Assembly (NCBI GenBank): GCA_905200905.1
Contig: CAJKMA010000008.1
Span: 1 to 64,000, forward strand
Length of the DNA: 64,000 bases
Direction of reading: 5' to 3'
Origin: an uncultured Bacillota bacterium
Lineage (GTDB): Bacteria > Bacillota > Clostridia > Lachnospirales > Lachnospiraceae
Positions within the stretch are counted from its first letter, which is position 1. Each line of letters begins with the position of its first letter. A model generated the notes under the pieces. The model was not told where the DNA came from. It ran no database searches and saw only the letters and a program-made list of their open reading frames with translations. Position numbers and translations under genes: made by a program. Shown piece by piece: positions 35,086 through 43,755 of this stretch.

Positions 35086-36042
35086 TTATTTTTTAAGAAA
35101 TTTTATGATATTTTTATAGAGTTCCCATTGAACTTTAAAATATGTTCCAGGGCTTATCCCTTGTACTTTTTTATCCTGATTCTCCTTACACAAAAGAATT
35201 CCATTCTTAATGCCTGTCAGGTACTCTCTCCCAAATCCCTTCTTTGCAAAAAATAATGCTTTGCAGCTAAACCCCAAAAGCAGCAGAGGAAAGTTCCAGA
35301 TAATCTGAAAAAGAGGCATATTTTTATAAATCAAATATACATTATTTCTGGAAGAATACCGAACTTTAAAAAGGTTATATCTGGAACCACTGGTACCGCT
35401 GCCTGCATGATAAACTCTTGCCCTTGGACAAAACCAGCTCTCATATCCATGAAGCCTTGCCCGATATCCTAAATCTAAATCCTCTAAATAAGCAAAATGT
35501 GCCTCATCAAAGTATCCGATTTCATCCAGAATTTTCCGGTTATAAATAGCAGCTCCTGCACAGGAAGAAAAAATTGGTTTCTCCCTGGTATAGTTTACTT
35601 CTGACTTTCCTTTTCCATCTGCAAAAGCCCAGCCAAGCACACAGTAATAATTCCCTGCATCATCTATTTTACTTTTATCGGAAAGCTGCATCATTTTTCC
35701 CTGACAGGAAACGGCCTTTGGATGACGTTTTATGGCTGCTGCCAAATTCTTTATAAAATATTTTTCTGCTATGGTATCATTGTTTAACAGTAGCACATAA
35801 GGACTTTGGGAGGCTCGTATTCCAGCGTTCACGCCACCACAAAATCCTGTATTTTCATGAAGAGTAATCAAACGCACCCATGGATAATGTTCCCGAAGAT
35901 ATTCCACACTTCCATCTTCAGAACCATTATCCACCAAAATCACTTCAAAATCTTTATAGACTTGTCTTGCCATGGAATCCAGGCAATTTTTCAAATATTG
36001 TTTTCCGTTATAGTTCGGAATAATTACAGAAACTTCACACAT
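35086..36042 (-). CDS. Family 2 glycosyltransferase with C-terminal membrane segment
   Basis: A 318-residue GT2 enzyme. VSVIIPNYNGKQYLKNCLDS, VILVDNGSEDGSVEYL, NTGFCGGVNAGIRAS and VLLLNNDTI (DxD-like NND) are at the N-terminal half, and YFDEAHFAYLEDLDLGYRA near the catalytic base. A hydrophobic stretch at about 240-265 could anchor it to the membrane. It resembles rhamnosyltransferases of the WbbL type. It lies 6 bases after the larger GT2 gene. Confidence 0.9.
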   Translation of the reverse strand: MCEVSVIIPNYNGKQYLKNCLDSMARQVYKDFEVILVDNGSEDGSVEYLREHYPWVRLITLHENTGFCGGVNAGIRASQSPYVLLLNNDTIAEKYFIKNLAAAIKRHPKAVSCQGKMMQLSDKSKIDDAGNYYCVLGWAFADGKGKSEVNYTREKPIFSSCAGAAIYNRKILDEIGYFDEAHFAYLEDLDLGYRARLHGYESWFCPRARVYHAGSGTSGSRYNLFKVRYSSRNNVYLIYKNMPLFQIIWNFPLLLLGFSCKALFFAKKGFGREYLTGIKNGILLCKENQDKKVQGISPGTYFKVQWELYKNIIKFLKK

Positions 36043-36048
36043 GGTATT

Positions 36049-37884
36049 CTAAGCCTTTCCATCCTTAGGTTTCAGGGAATAATTCCATTTAGAAAGTGAG
36101 AGATTTTTATTATAATAAGGGTCTCCCTTTTTCAAGAGAACTTCCCATCTGCAGCGCATAAATTCGATTTCTGACTGGAAACGTCTCACTTTTTCCTTAC
36201 TATCTTCAGTTCCTCTGCTTTTTGACTCATAATGATACAACTCCACATAAGGATTATACACTACAAGGTAACCTAGTTCTCTTACCCTGAGACAAAAATC
36301 CACATCATTAAAAGCCACTGCTAACTCTTCTTCAAATCCATGCACCTGTTCAAAAACTTTCCGTTTTACCATCATACAGGCTGCAGTCACTGCACTTAAA
36401 TCTTGAATAATGGATGCCTTGTGCATATAGCCGGAACGTTCCCTATCCATATCAACAAACATATGGCCTGCAATTCCTCCGATACCAATCACTGTTCCTG
36501 CATGCTGAATGGTGTTATTTCCATAGTAGAGCTTTGCCCCAACAATTCCTGTATCTTTTCTCTGGCAAAATCCCAACAACTCTTCTATCCATCCTGGAGT
36601 AATAACCTCTGTATCATTATTTAAAAACAGGAAATACTCTCCTTTTGCCTTGCTGGCTGCATAATTATTAATTGCAGAATAATTGAAGGGATGCTTCCAT
36701 CTTAAAAGTCGTATTTTGGGATTCTGGGAGAGCTGTTTATAATAAGCAAAAATTTCACTGCCTGCACTATTATTCTCCACAATCAAAATTTCATAATTCT
36801 CATAGGTTGATTTTGTCAAAATAGAATTTACACACTTTTCCAGGTCTTCTTTTGCATCCTTATTTGGAATAATAATAGAAACAAAAGGCCTGCCCTGAAC
36901 TGGATAAGTAACTCGATAAAATCCATAATCTTTTGTATGGCTCACTTGTCCCTTTAAACCGCAGCGTTCCAAATTTGCCTCTACAGCTCGCCTCCCAGCT
37001 TCAAAAGCATATCGTTTACTGTCCGGATTATCTGCTGTGGAGGACTGATGTGTTCGCCAGTGGTATAAAATTTCCGGTATATGGTGAATATGTTCTGCCT
37101 GCTCCACACATCGGAAAATAAAGTCATGGTCCTGAGCCCCGTCAAAAGCAGCCAGAAATCCCCCGACTTGCTTTACTAAAGTTCTCTTTGCCACAAAAAA
37201 GTGACAGATATAATTATTAGAACGAAGTAAATCCAAATTAAAATCAGGTTTTAAATGAGGTTGGAAATGTTCCAGACTATCTCCTCTTACTTTATCCTCA
37301 TCCGTATACAGTACATCAATATCCGGTTCTTTTTCCAAAGCCGCCGCAATTTCATACAACGCATTGGGTGCCAGTAAATCATCATGATCCAAAAGCCCCA
37401 CAAAATCACCGGAAGCCATGGCAAAGGCCGCATTGGTATTCTCTGCAATTCCAAGATTTTTCTCTAGTTTCTTCCACTGGATTCTAGAGTCTCTGTTGGC
37501 ATATTCCCGAAGCACGTATTCCATGGACGCATTCCCAGGACTTGCATCTACAATACAAAGTTCCCAATTTTCATAGGTCTGTTCCAGTAGAGAATCTATC
37601 ATCTGGCACAAAAATTTTTCCGGCGTCTCATAGGCTGGCACTACCACACTGATTTTGGGTGCATACTTCCATTTTCTTTTCTTCTGTTTCTCCAACTCCT
37701 CTCTTGTAGGAGCATAAGCATCATACCAGGGGCCATAGGGAACCTCCTCTGGCTCAAATCTTTCATGAAGACGTACCCAGAATTCTTTCGGGCCGTAATG
37801 CTTCAGATAGCGCAATCCTTTTTGTATGGTATAGGGGGATAACCTTCCAAGAAGCCTTCCCCACTGAATTTTTCCATTGGGCAT
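36049..37884 (-). CDS. Tandem-domain family 2 glycosyltransferase
   Basis: A 611-residue protein with two GT2 domains. The first (about 78-300) has ISVVVPAYETPEKFL, LGIAENTNAAF, GLLDHDDLL and DGAQDHDFIFRCVE. The second (about 330-590) has VSIIIPNKDAKEDLEKCV, YEILIVENNS, FLFLNNDTEV and AVAFNDVDFCLRVRELGY. Each has its own DxD-type motif, so both may be active and add two linkages. It is first of the minus-strand polysaccharide block, and a related protein is encoded at 43756-45495. Confidence 0.9.
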   Translation of the reverse strand: MPNGKIQWGRLLGRLSPYTIQKGLRYLKHYGPKEFWVRLHERFEPEEVPYGPWYDAYAPTREELEKQKKRKWKYAPKISVVVPAYETPEKFLCQMIDSLLEQTYENWELCIVDASPGNASMEYVLREYANRDSRIQWKKLEKNLGIAENTNAAFAMASGDFVGLLDHDDLLAPNALYEIAAALEKEPDIDVLYTDEDKVRGDSLEHFQPHLKPDFNLDLLRSNNYICHFFVAKRTLVKQVGGFLAAFDGAQDHDFIFRCVEQAEHIHHIPEILYHWRTHQSSTADNPDSKRYAFEAGRRAVEANLERCGLKGQVSHTKDYGFYRVTYPVQGRPFVSIIIPNKDAKEDLEKCVNSILTKSTYENYEILIVENNSAGSEIFAYYKQLSQNPKIRLLRWKHPFNYSAINNYAASKAKGEYFLFLNNDTEVITPGWIEELLGFCQRKDTGIVGAKLYYGNNTIQHAGTVIGIGGIAGHMFVDMDRERSGYMHKASIIQDLSAVTAACMMVKRKVFEQVHGFEEELAVAFNDVDFCLRVRELGYLVVYNPYVELYHYESKSRGTEDSKEKVRRFQSEIEFMRCRWEVLLKKGDPYYNKNLSLSKWNYSLKPKDGKA

Positions 37885-37942
37885 TTCTCTACACCTGCCT
37901 TAACTTTCCAATTGTTCTCGCATTATTTTACCATAGTTTTTG

Positions 37943-37971
37943 TTTAAAGAAAACCTTTAATGTGTTATACT
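37943..37971 (+). promoter_or_regulatory. Promoter of the D,D-carboxypeptidase gene
   Basis: TTTAAA, 17 bases, TATACT, with TGT just before the -10 (extended). About 23 bases further lies AAGGAG for the TTG start. Confidence 0.6.
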
Positions 37972-38001
37972 GGGATTATCTGCACGAAAGGAGATAAATA
38001 A

Positions 38002-39255
38002 TTGAAACAGAAACACCCTATTTTAAAACTATTGTGCCCTTTTCTGGCACTTCTATTACTTTTGCAGACAGCCCTTCCAGTATCTGCTGATACTTTCCCC
38101 GAATTTCCTGAAAGTTGGCCAAAAGCTCCTGAAATTGCCAGTGAAACAGGGATTTTAATGGAAGCCACCACTGGACAGATTCTATTTGACAAGGGTATGG
38201 ATGAGATTCGTTATCCTGCCAGCACCACCAAAGTCATGACTGCCTTGCTGATTTTAGAAAATATCGAGGATTTGAATGAGGTGATTACCTTTACAGATGT
38301 GATTATACCGGATTTAGAGCCTGGAAACTCCACCATTGATGCAAAAGTAGGAGAACAGCTTACTGTAGAACAATGTCTTTATGCTATTATGCTGGCCTCT
38401 GCGAATGAAGTATGTACCCAGATGGCGGTTCACGTGGCAGGATCTGTCAGCAATTTTACAGCTATGATGAATGAACGGGCAGCTGAACTTGGGTGTGAAA
38501 ATACCCATTTTGTCAATGCCAACGGACTCCCTGACCCAGAACATTATACAACAGCCCATGACTTAGCCAAAATTCTGGCTGCAGCGGTATCAAACGAAGC
38601 TTTCTGTAAAATTGCCGGTTCTTCTGCCTATACGATTCTTCCTACCAATATGACGGATTCTGCCAGAAATCTTTCTAACACCAATGCCTTAATTGCAGAC
38701 GGAGATTCCCATTATGAAGGTGTTCTTGCAGGAAAAACCGGTCACACAGAAGCTGCCAGAAACACTCTGGTCACAGCCGCCAGACGAGAAAACCTGACCC
38801 TTATCTGCGTCGTGCTGCGTTCTGAAGGAAAAGAGCGTCTCACAGATACTACAGCCCTTTTTGATTATGGTTTCCAAAACTTTCATATGGAACCCGTATA
38901 CTGGATGGATGAAGAAAATCCGGCAGGCTATGCAGTGCTGCCAAAAGAAGTTTCTCCTAGCAGTATGGCAATTTCAGAAGAAGACACACAAGACCTTCGT
39001 ACCAGAATCTATTCCTATCAAGGTCATGAAATCCTGAGAGTCTATGCAGCACTTCCCATGGAAGTAAAAACCAGAACCAGCTCAGATATGTCCTTGGTTA
39101 AAACAGGAATGTTTAAAATCCAGATTGGTTCTCCTATTGTATTTCCAGTAATGATCGTGCTGCTGGCTGTGCTGGTTATGATTCTCATTGTAGTAATCAT
39201 AAAAGCAGTTCTGGATTCTAAGAGACCAAAAAAGAAGAAGAAAAGAAATATATAA
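38002..39255 (+). CDS. Serine-type D-Ala-D-Ala carboxypeptidase (DacF/PBP5-like)
   Basis: Low-molecular-weight penicillin-binding protein that trims peptidoglycan pentapeptides. The 417-residue protein has a signal peptide (about 1-29, ending VSAD), active-site PASTTKVMTALL (SxxK), ASANEVCTQMA (SxN), and GVLAGKTGHTEAARN (KTG). Near the C-terminus a hydrophobic segment (about 378-402) and a Lys/Arg tail anchor it in the membrane. The start is a TTG codon with AAGGAG at ideal spacing; no ATG fits the signal peptide. It lies on the plus strand between the two polysaccharide blocks. Confidence 0.94.
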   Translation: MKQKHPILKLLCPFLALLLLLQTALPVSADTFPEFPESWPKAPEIASETGILMEATTGQILFDKGMDEIRYPASTTKVMTALLILENIEDLNEVITFTDVIIPDLEPGNSTIDAKVGEQLTVEQCLYAIMLASANEVCTQMAVHVAGSVSNFTAMMNERAAELGCENTHFVNANGLPDPEHYTTAHDLAKILAAAVSNEAFCKIAGSSAYTILPTNMTDSARNLSNTNALIADGDSHYEGVLAGKTGHTEAARNTLVTAARRENLTLICVVLRSEGKERLTDTTALFDYGFQNFHMEPVYWMDEENPAGYAVLPKEVSPSSMAISEEDTQDLRTRIYSYQGHEILRVYAALPMEVKTRTSSDMSLVKTGMFKIQIGSPIVFPVMIVLLAVLVMILIVVIIKAVLDSKRPKKKKKRNI

Positions 39256-39269
39256 AAAATAATAGAAAC

Positions 39270-39313
39270 AGCGGACGCACCACAAAAATCTTCCTTCTTG
39301 TGATGCATCCGCT
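39270..39313. terminator. Convergent terminator after the carboxypeptidase gene
   Basis: AGCGGA-c-GCA-c-CACAA pairs with TTGTG-a-TGC-a-TCCGCT around an 11-base loop. It separates the plus-strand carboxypeptidase gene and the minus-strand gene ending at 39338. Confidence 0.7.
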
Positions 39314-39337
39314 ATCTTTCTCTAACTTTCACTCTCA

Positions 39338-39844
39338 TTATACGTCATCTAATGTATATCCAATTCCCTCATATAATGTGTGAAATCTCTCTAATGCCTG
39401 ATTTTTATTAAAAATCCGAATTTCTTTTTTCTCTTTTTCCACTTCTATCCCTAAAATTATATATTCTGGATATTTATGTATTGGACATACCTCCTCTCCA
39501 TCTAATAAAAGAACAAACCATGTTTCATATTCTGAAAAAAAGAAATAACGCTTATCACTATGGCTATTCCTTACAAAATACTCTCCGTCTAACACATCCC
39601 AATACAAAAGTTCTAAAAACTCAGGATATTTTAAACTATTTATTTTCCGACATTCCCACGTATCTCCTCTTTTCCCACATACATATAATGGAAGTCTGCG
39701 CCAAATAAATCTTTGTGGAATTTCACTGCAATAATTAATGACTTTATATTCGTTATAGTTAAATTGTCTTGTATTTTCTACAGAAAGATAAGACAAAATA
39801 TTTTCATATTCTGGAAATCTCTTACTAAACTCTGTCAAAGACAT
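39338..39844 (-). CDS. Unrecognised protein, possible immunity-type
   Basis: A 168-residue protein I do not recognise. It has no signal peptide or membrane segment, is rich in Tyr, Phe, Trp and Glu, and looks like a compact alpha/beta protein (FIWRRLPLYVCGKRG, YFFFSEYETWFVLLLDGEE). It starts 8 bases after the stop of the gene at 39853-40422; both are probably cotranscribed. The pairing, small size and aromatic-rich composition recall immunity proteins of contact-dependent toxins, but no toxin gene is visible, so that is only a guess. Confidence 0.6.
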   Translation of the reverse strand: MSLTEFSKRFPEYENILSYLSVENTRQFNYNEYKVINYCSEIPQRFIWRRLPLYVCGKRGDTWECRKINSLKYPEFLELLYWDVLDGEYFVRNSHSDKRYFFFSEYETWFVLLLDGEEVCPIHKYPEYIILGIEVEKEKKEIRIFNKNQALERFHTLYEGIGYTLDDV

Positions 39845-39852
39845 TTCTTCTT

Positions 39853-40422
39853 TTAAATTACAGAAAACTGTTTGTTCACGATTACTTGAAAAACTTTCAT
39901 AGGCTTTTTTTCAGATTCTTTTGTCATACCATATACAGCCTTTGTACATATATCCCAAATTTTAAACTTATCATGACAATCATAGGAATTTCCTTTATAC
40001 CACAATTGATACTCCCCATCTACATTCAGTAAATCGTCTACTTGTTCTTGTTCTAAATAAAAAGTAAAATCTCCATGTTCAGCCAGCCATCTCCATACAT
40101 TTCTTCCTACAACATATTCCCTTACCAAAATCTTAACTTTGGGATATTTTTGATAATATAATACTAATAACCCGAATTTACACCCCGTTGATAAACAGGT
40201 AATACAACTTTCTCCAATATCAGTTACTACCCCATAATCCCCCTGGCGCTTAGCTGTATCAATGTTTTTCATCAATTCTAAAGATTTTTCATCCCAAAAA
40301 GCATCTTTGTGCAAATTTAAAACCTCTACAAACTCCTTCTCTACATCTGCGGTACGCAATAAAAACACCTTATTCTTATAGGAGTAAAAATCCTTCATCT
40401 CCTTCATGATTAAGTTCAGCAT
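39853..40422 (-). CDS. Unrecognised protein, upstream partner of 39338-39844
   Basis: About 189 residues, no match I recognise. It is soluble, with aromatic-rich strands (FTFYLEQEQVDDLLNV, YQLWYKGNSYDCHDKF) and three or four Cys, two of them in CITCLSTGC. The ATG at 40422 is preferred because GGGAGG lies 6 bases before it; the in-frame ATG at 40428 touches that site, and the longest open frame has none. It is first in a two-gene unit. Its role is unknown. Confidence 0.6.
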   Translation of the reverse strand: MLNLIMKEMKDFYSYKNKVFLLRTADVEKEFVEVLNLHKDAFWDEKSLELMKNIDTAKRQGDYGVVTDIGESCITCLSTGCKFGLLVLYYQKYPKVKILVREYVVGRNVWRWLAEHGDFTFYLEQEQVDDLLNVDGEYQLWYKGNSYDCHDKFKIWDICTKAVYGMTKESEKKPMKVFQVIVNKQFSVI

Positions 40423-40531
40423 ATTCATCCTCCCTACTTTTTCTATATCATACCATTCCTTATTTCTTTTTTCTTCCACCTACAAACCGGAATTTTTTTT
40501 CGAAAACACAAAACTTTTTTCTAATATCCTA

Positions 40532-40560
40532 TTGACAAATTTTACATTATCTGCTACAAA
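40532..40560 (+). promoter_or_regulatory. Possible promoter upstream of the acidic-tail gene
   Basis: A perfect TTGACA, 17 bases, TACAAA, about 145 bases upstream of the ATG at 40705. The 282-base gap here also contains TGTGATCACA (near 40650) and TTCCAA/TTGGAA repeats, which could be operators. The poor -10 lowers confidence. Confidence 0.4.
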
Positions 40561-40704
40561 TTCTACCTTTCCAACTACCAATTGGAACCTTGCCATATTT
40601 TTTTCTATCCTTCTATTTTAATCCTTCTGGTTGAACGCTATACTAAATATGTGATCACAAACAGTAACTAAAAATTTTTCATAAACATACTAGGAGGATA
40701 GCAA

Positions 40705-41241
40705 ATGTTAATTCCAGCATATATGACACCAACAGAAAAATCTCTGTACCGTAACTATTTATCTCAGTTAGATACTCAGAAGCAGTATCAAATAGCAAAA
40801 CTTATAACTGATATCTTCTCTTGTCGACGTCCTTGTAATTATAATGGTATTCATGAATATCTCAAAGAAACCATACAGCAGATTGCAGTAAGCCCACATT
40901 CTGAAAAATACTTATTGAAATTGTACAACTATGCACTTTTTCATTTAGATGTAGATGTACCGCTTATGTGCAATGCTATTTTATTCCTTATGGAAGCCAT
41001 TCAGAATAATGTAAGTATTAGAAGTTATGAGCTTTTCACCCGAAATCTTTCCACACTTTCAGAACACCTTTCAACGAAGATTATGAGCAATAATAACTTT
41101 CATTCATCAAACGAAAATCAGGAGGAAGAGTTTTGTGATGATTTCTCTGAAGATTGGACAGACTTTTCTGATCTCATTTATGAAGATGAGGACGAGGAAG
41201 AAATGGAAGAATTTTACGAAGAGGAATTTGTTTATGACTGA
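40705..41241 (+). CDS. Unrecognised protein with acidic C-terminal tail
   Basis: A 178-residue soluble protein. Residues about 1-130 look all-helical (YRNYLSQLDTQKQYQIAKLI, MCNAILFLMEAIQNNVSI), and the last 45 residues are dominated by Asp/Glu with scattered Phe/Tyr/Trp. AGGAGG lies 8 bases before the ATG. Its last codons contain the ribosome site and start codon of the next gene (HTH protein), so the two are translationally coupled. An acidic tail next to a DNA-binding protein suggests a partner or DNA-mimic antagonist; this is inference. No family is recognised. Confidence 0.65.
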   Translation: MLIPAYMTPTEKSLYRNYLSQLDTQKQYQIAKLITDIFSCRRPCNYNGIHEYLKETIQQIAVSPHSEKYLLKLYNYALFHLDVDVPLMCNAILFLMEAIQNNVSIRSYELFTRNLSTLSEHLSTKIMSNNNFHSSNENQEEEFCDDFSEDWTDFSDLIYEDEDEEEMEEFYEEEFVYD

Positions 41242-41268
41242 TATTTTTTTCATTATCCTGAAATTAAT
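41234..41268 (+). other. Hidden start and T7 frameshift site of the HTH gene
   Basis: An ATG at 41234, 9 bases after GAGG, overlaps the TGA of the acidic-tail gene. It reads MTDIFF and then meets seven T residues (41244-41250). In the present frame it stops after 13 codons; a -1 shift at T-TTT-TTC continues as HYPEIN and joins the HTH frame. The joined N-terminus resembles the family's usual start. The ATG at 41269 has no ribosome site. Confidence 0.65.
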
Positions 41269-41469
41269 ATGTTAAAAACAGGTGAACATCTCTACGCTTT
41301 ATGTGAAGAAAATGGACTCTCTGTTAGTCTCCTGGAAAGATTATTGTGCATTAGTAATCAGTCTATCTATAACTGGTTTTCTGGAAAATCCCTCCCTTCT
41401 CTAGATAACTTACTGGCATTGTCTACATTATTAGATATTTCTATGAACGACTTGCTTATTTATACATAA
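41269..41469 (+). CDS. XRE-family helix-turn-helix protein (N-terminus in another frame)
   Basis: A small Cro/C1-type DNA-binding protein. The open frame encodes 66 residues containing the whole helix-turn-helix: LYALCEENGLSVSLLERLL, then CISNQSIYNWFSGKSLPS, LDNLLALSTLLDISMNDLL. Many relatives in Lachnospiraceae begin a little earlier, with a stretch like FxYPEIxxxKTGE. Here the codons for FFHYPEIN exist just upstream in the same frame but without a start or ribosome site; the proper start at 41234 lies in another frame, across a T7 run. It may be a programmed -1 frameshift, a mutation or a sequence error. It is directly coupled to the acidic-tail gene. Confidence 0.75.
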   Translation: MLKTGEHLYALCEENGLSVSLLERLLCISNQSIYNWFSGKSLPSLDNLLALSTLLDISMNDLLIYT

Positions 41470-41482
41470 AATCTTTCATACG

Positions 41483-41528
41483 AAAAATGCAGCCAAAAGC
41501 AACGAATCTGCTTTTAGGCTGCGTTTTT
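41483..41528. terminator. Bidirectional terminator after the HTH gene
   Basis: AAAAATGCAGCC-a-AAAGCA pairs with TGCTTTT-a-GGCTGCGTTTTT. It ends both the HTH gene and the minus-strand glycosyltransferase operon. Confidence 0.8.
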
Positions 41529-41537
41529 CACAACATT

Positions 41538-43745
41538 TTATTCACAATCATAAAATTTCAAAATATCCTGCTCCAGGCTCTTCCAATCTCGAACTCCTGC
41601 TGTTTCCAACCCGCCATGATATAAGGTTTCTCTCAGTATTGGATCTGTACTAATTCTCTCAATGGCTGCAAGTCCTGCATCTAAGTCACCGCAAGGATAT
41701 AACAGGCAGTTTTTCCCATCAACCAGATATTCCTGGTTTCCATCATTTGGCACAACCACTGCATAACCTCCCGTTGCCATCATTTCTAACGGCGGGTAAG
41801 AAAAGCTTTCCAGGAAACTGGTTTTTAGCAAAATATGGCATTGACGGTATACATCTGCCACTTCACGAAATGGTATCTTATGAAGGAATTTATCCACATG
41901 ATACCAGTCTTTTGGCTCTGCATTATAGGACATATACCAGATTTCATATTTACTGTGATCCAACTGATTGGTAATGCGGAAACTTTCATCTACATTTTTA
42001 TAATAAACACCACAGTCCCCTTCAATGAGAATTCTAACTTTCCCAGAAAAATCTCGTTTCACTGGCGTATAATTTTCTGTATGAATTCCATTTGGTAAAT
42101 ATCTGGCTTCCTGCTCATAATCCTCTTTTAACCATTTTTCACACCACTTAGAAATGGTCAAAAACTGTACATCTACTTTAGGAGAATATTTCTGGTTTGC
42201 CTCAATCCGCAAAGGATCCATGGGTTCATAAAAATTGGTTTCAAAATTTTGTACCAGATAATAACGCTTTCCTATATTTGAGTACTCTTCTAAAAATTTC
42301 ACAGTAGACCACATAGTAGCAATTGCTTTATCAAAATGTCCACAAATAATACTTTCTCGGCTTGGCAATACCGGGAATTTAATTCCCTGAAATTCACACC
42401 AAGTACTATCATCAATGTCATCATTAATAATGGTAACATCATATCCATGCTCCCTGAGCACTTTGCAATGTTCAAAAGCCACCATGATACCGCCGCTGAT
42501 ATTTAAAGCCGGCAATACCATTGCTATATTTGGAACATACATGCTTTTAATAAACTTCATCAATTGGAATCCTGTATACAAAGTTACACAATGTACTTTA
42601 CAGTATTCATAAGCATTCTTAGCAATGTATTCTCTTTTCTGAGCATCTACTACCAGGCTTTCCAGCCCTTCATACCACTCATCACAGGTATTTGCCAAAA
42701 TTCCTGTTTTATTATGCTCAATCATTCTTTTAAAAGCACCTAAATTACTTGCAATAGTCGGTACACGAACTAAAGCTGCCTCTACCCATTTATTTTCTGA
42801 TTTTGCCTCATTAAAAATACTCTCTTCTAAAGGTGCCAGGTTAATATCCATGGATGCAATCATCTCAGGCAGCTTTTTCCAATCTGCAAAAGGATGAGCG
42901 ATCACTCTCTCTTTAAAAGCTTCCAATTCTTTTGGAATATCCAAGATTCCGGCAATATGAAGCTCTGTTTGCGGATATTTTTCCATAATTTTCGCAACTG
43001 CAGGCTGGATTAAGATAAAATCATCATTATGAGTGATACTTCCACTGAAATATCCTAGTTTTACTGTTTTTCTTTCTTCTGCTGTTTTCTCAGCTATAAT
43101 TTTTTTATAAGCTTCCTCTGAGAGCTGCAACATTTCTTCTGATGCAGTATTCCTGTTTATAAAAACCTTTGGTACATAATGTTTTAATTCTTCTGCCATT
43201 CTTTCTGTAGTAGTAATGGCAGCATCACACATTTTCAATACCTTCTGCATGTTACGGACACCTTCATCATAACCTTTGCGCTCTTCTGGAGACATCGTAT
43301 CCAGATATTTAATGGTGTCGGTATACTTTGTATCAATAACAAGGTCATCAATATCATAAATAACTGTTTTATTTAATTCTTTGGCCAGTCGTATAAATTC
43401 TCCCAGTTCTTCTGTATAGGGGCATCTAAAAATCACAAATACTCTGTAATTTCTTACCTGTTCCAGACTTAAATGCAAATAAAAATTTTCATCACAGTCA
43501 ATATTATTGGCCTTAAGCTGCTCCATTTGATGCTGTACCCGATAGCGGGGTGGATGCGGCAGCGCATTATAATCACAGCCATTAATAAATAACACATCTT
43601 TATAAGTCTTTCCTATATATTTCAACTGCTGTTTTCTAACTTTTGCTGTATGAATATAACTTACTGTTTTTCTGGCAACACCTGTAATGCCTTCTTCTTT
43701 CAATGCTTTTAAAGTTTTTCTTCCAAGAGAACCTATCCCTTCCAT
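41538..43745 (-). CDS. Large two-domain GT-B glycosyltransferase (GT4-like)
   Basis: A 735-residue cytosolic protein with two GT-B-type units. The N-terminal half (about 45-390) has VLFINGCDYNALPHPPRYRV, YDIDDLVIDTKYTD and KLGYFSGSITHNDDF; its ENKWVEAALVRVPTIAS matches the GT4 donor-site pattern. The second half (about 405-735) has VLPALNISGGIMVAFEH, RYLPNGIHTENYTPV and LKTSFLESFSYPPLEMMATGG, again the E-x7-E region. It is the last gene of the second polysaccharide operon. Two catalytic units suggest two sugar additions in backbone synthesis; the sugars are unknown. Confidence 0.85.
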   Translation of the reverse strand: MEGIGSLGRKTLKALKEEGITGVARKTVSYIHTAKVRKQQLKYIGKTYKDVLFINGCDYNALPHPPRYRVQHQMEQLKANNIDCDENFYLHLSLEQVRNYRVFVIFRCPYTEELGEFIRLAKELNKTVIYDIDDLVIDTKYTDTIKYLDTMSPEERKGYDEGVRNMQKVLKMCDAAITTTERMAEELKHYVPKVFINRNTASEEMLQLSEEAYKKIIAEKTAEERKTVKLGYFSGSITHNDDFILIQPAVAKIMEKYPQTELHIAGILDIPKELEAFKERVIAHPFADWKKLPEMIASMDINLAPLEESIFNEAKSENKWVEAALVRVPTIASNLGAFKRMIEHNKTGILANTCDEWYEGLESLVVDAQKREYIAKNAYEYCKVHCVTLYTGFQLMKFIKSMYVPNIAMVLPALNISGGIMVAFEHCKVLREHGYDVTIINDDIDDSTWCEFQGIKFPVLPSRESIICGHFDKAIATMWSTVKFLEEYSNIGKRYYLVQNFETNFYEPMDPLRIEANQKYSPKVDVQFLTISKWCEKWLKEDYEQEARYLPNGIHTENYTPVKRDFSGKVRILIEGDCGVYYKNVDESFRITNQLDHSKYEIWYMSYNAEPKDWYHVDKFLHKIPFREVADVYRQCHILLKTSFLESFSYPPLEMMATGGYAVVVPNDGNQEYLVDGKNCLLYPCGDLDAGLAAIERISTDPILRETLYHGGLETAGVRDWKSLEQDILKFYDCE

Positions 43746-43755
43746 TGATTACCTC

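Noticed and set aside
40645..40660. TGTGATCACA as a CRP site
   Set aside because: CRP sites need six bases between TGTGA and TCACA; here there are none. It may still be an operator for another protein.
41239..41268. TGA readthrough or selenocysteine joining the acidic-tail and HTH proteins
   Set aside because: The frame is open after the TGA, but an ATG with a good ribosome site overlaps it and the T7 run explains the frame better. No SECIS-like hairpin was seen.
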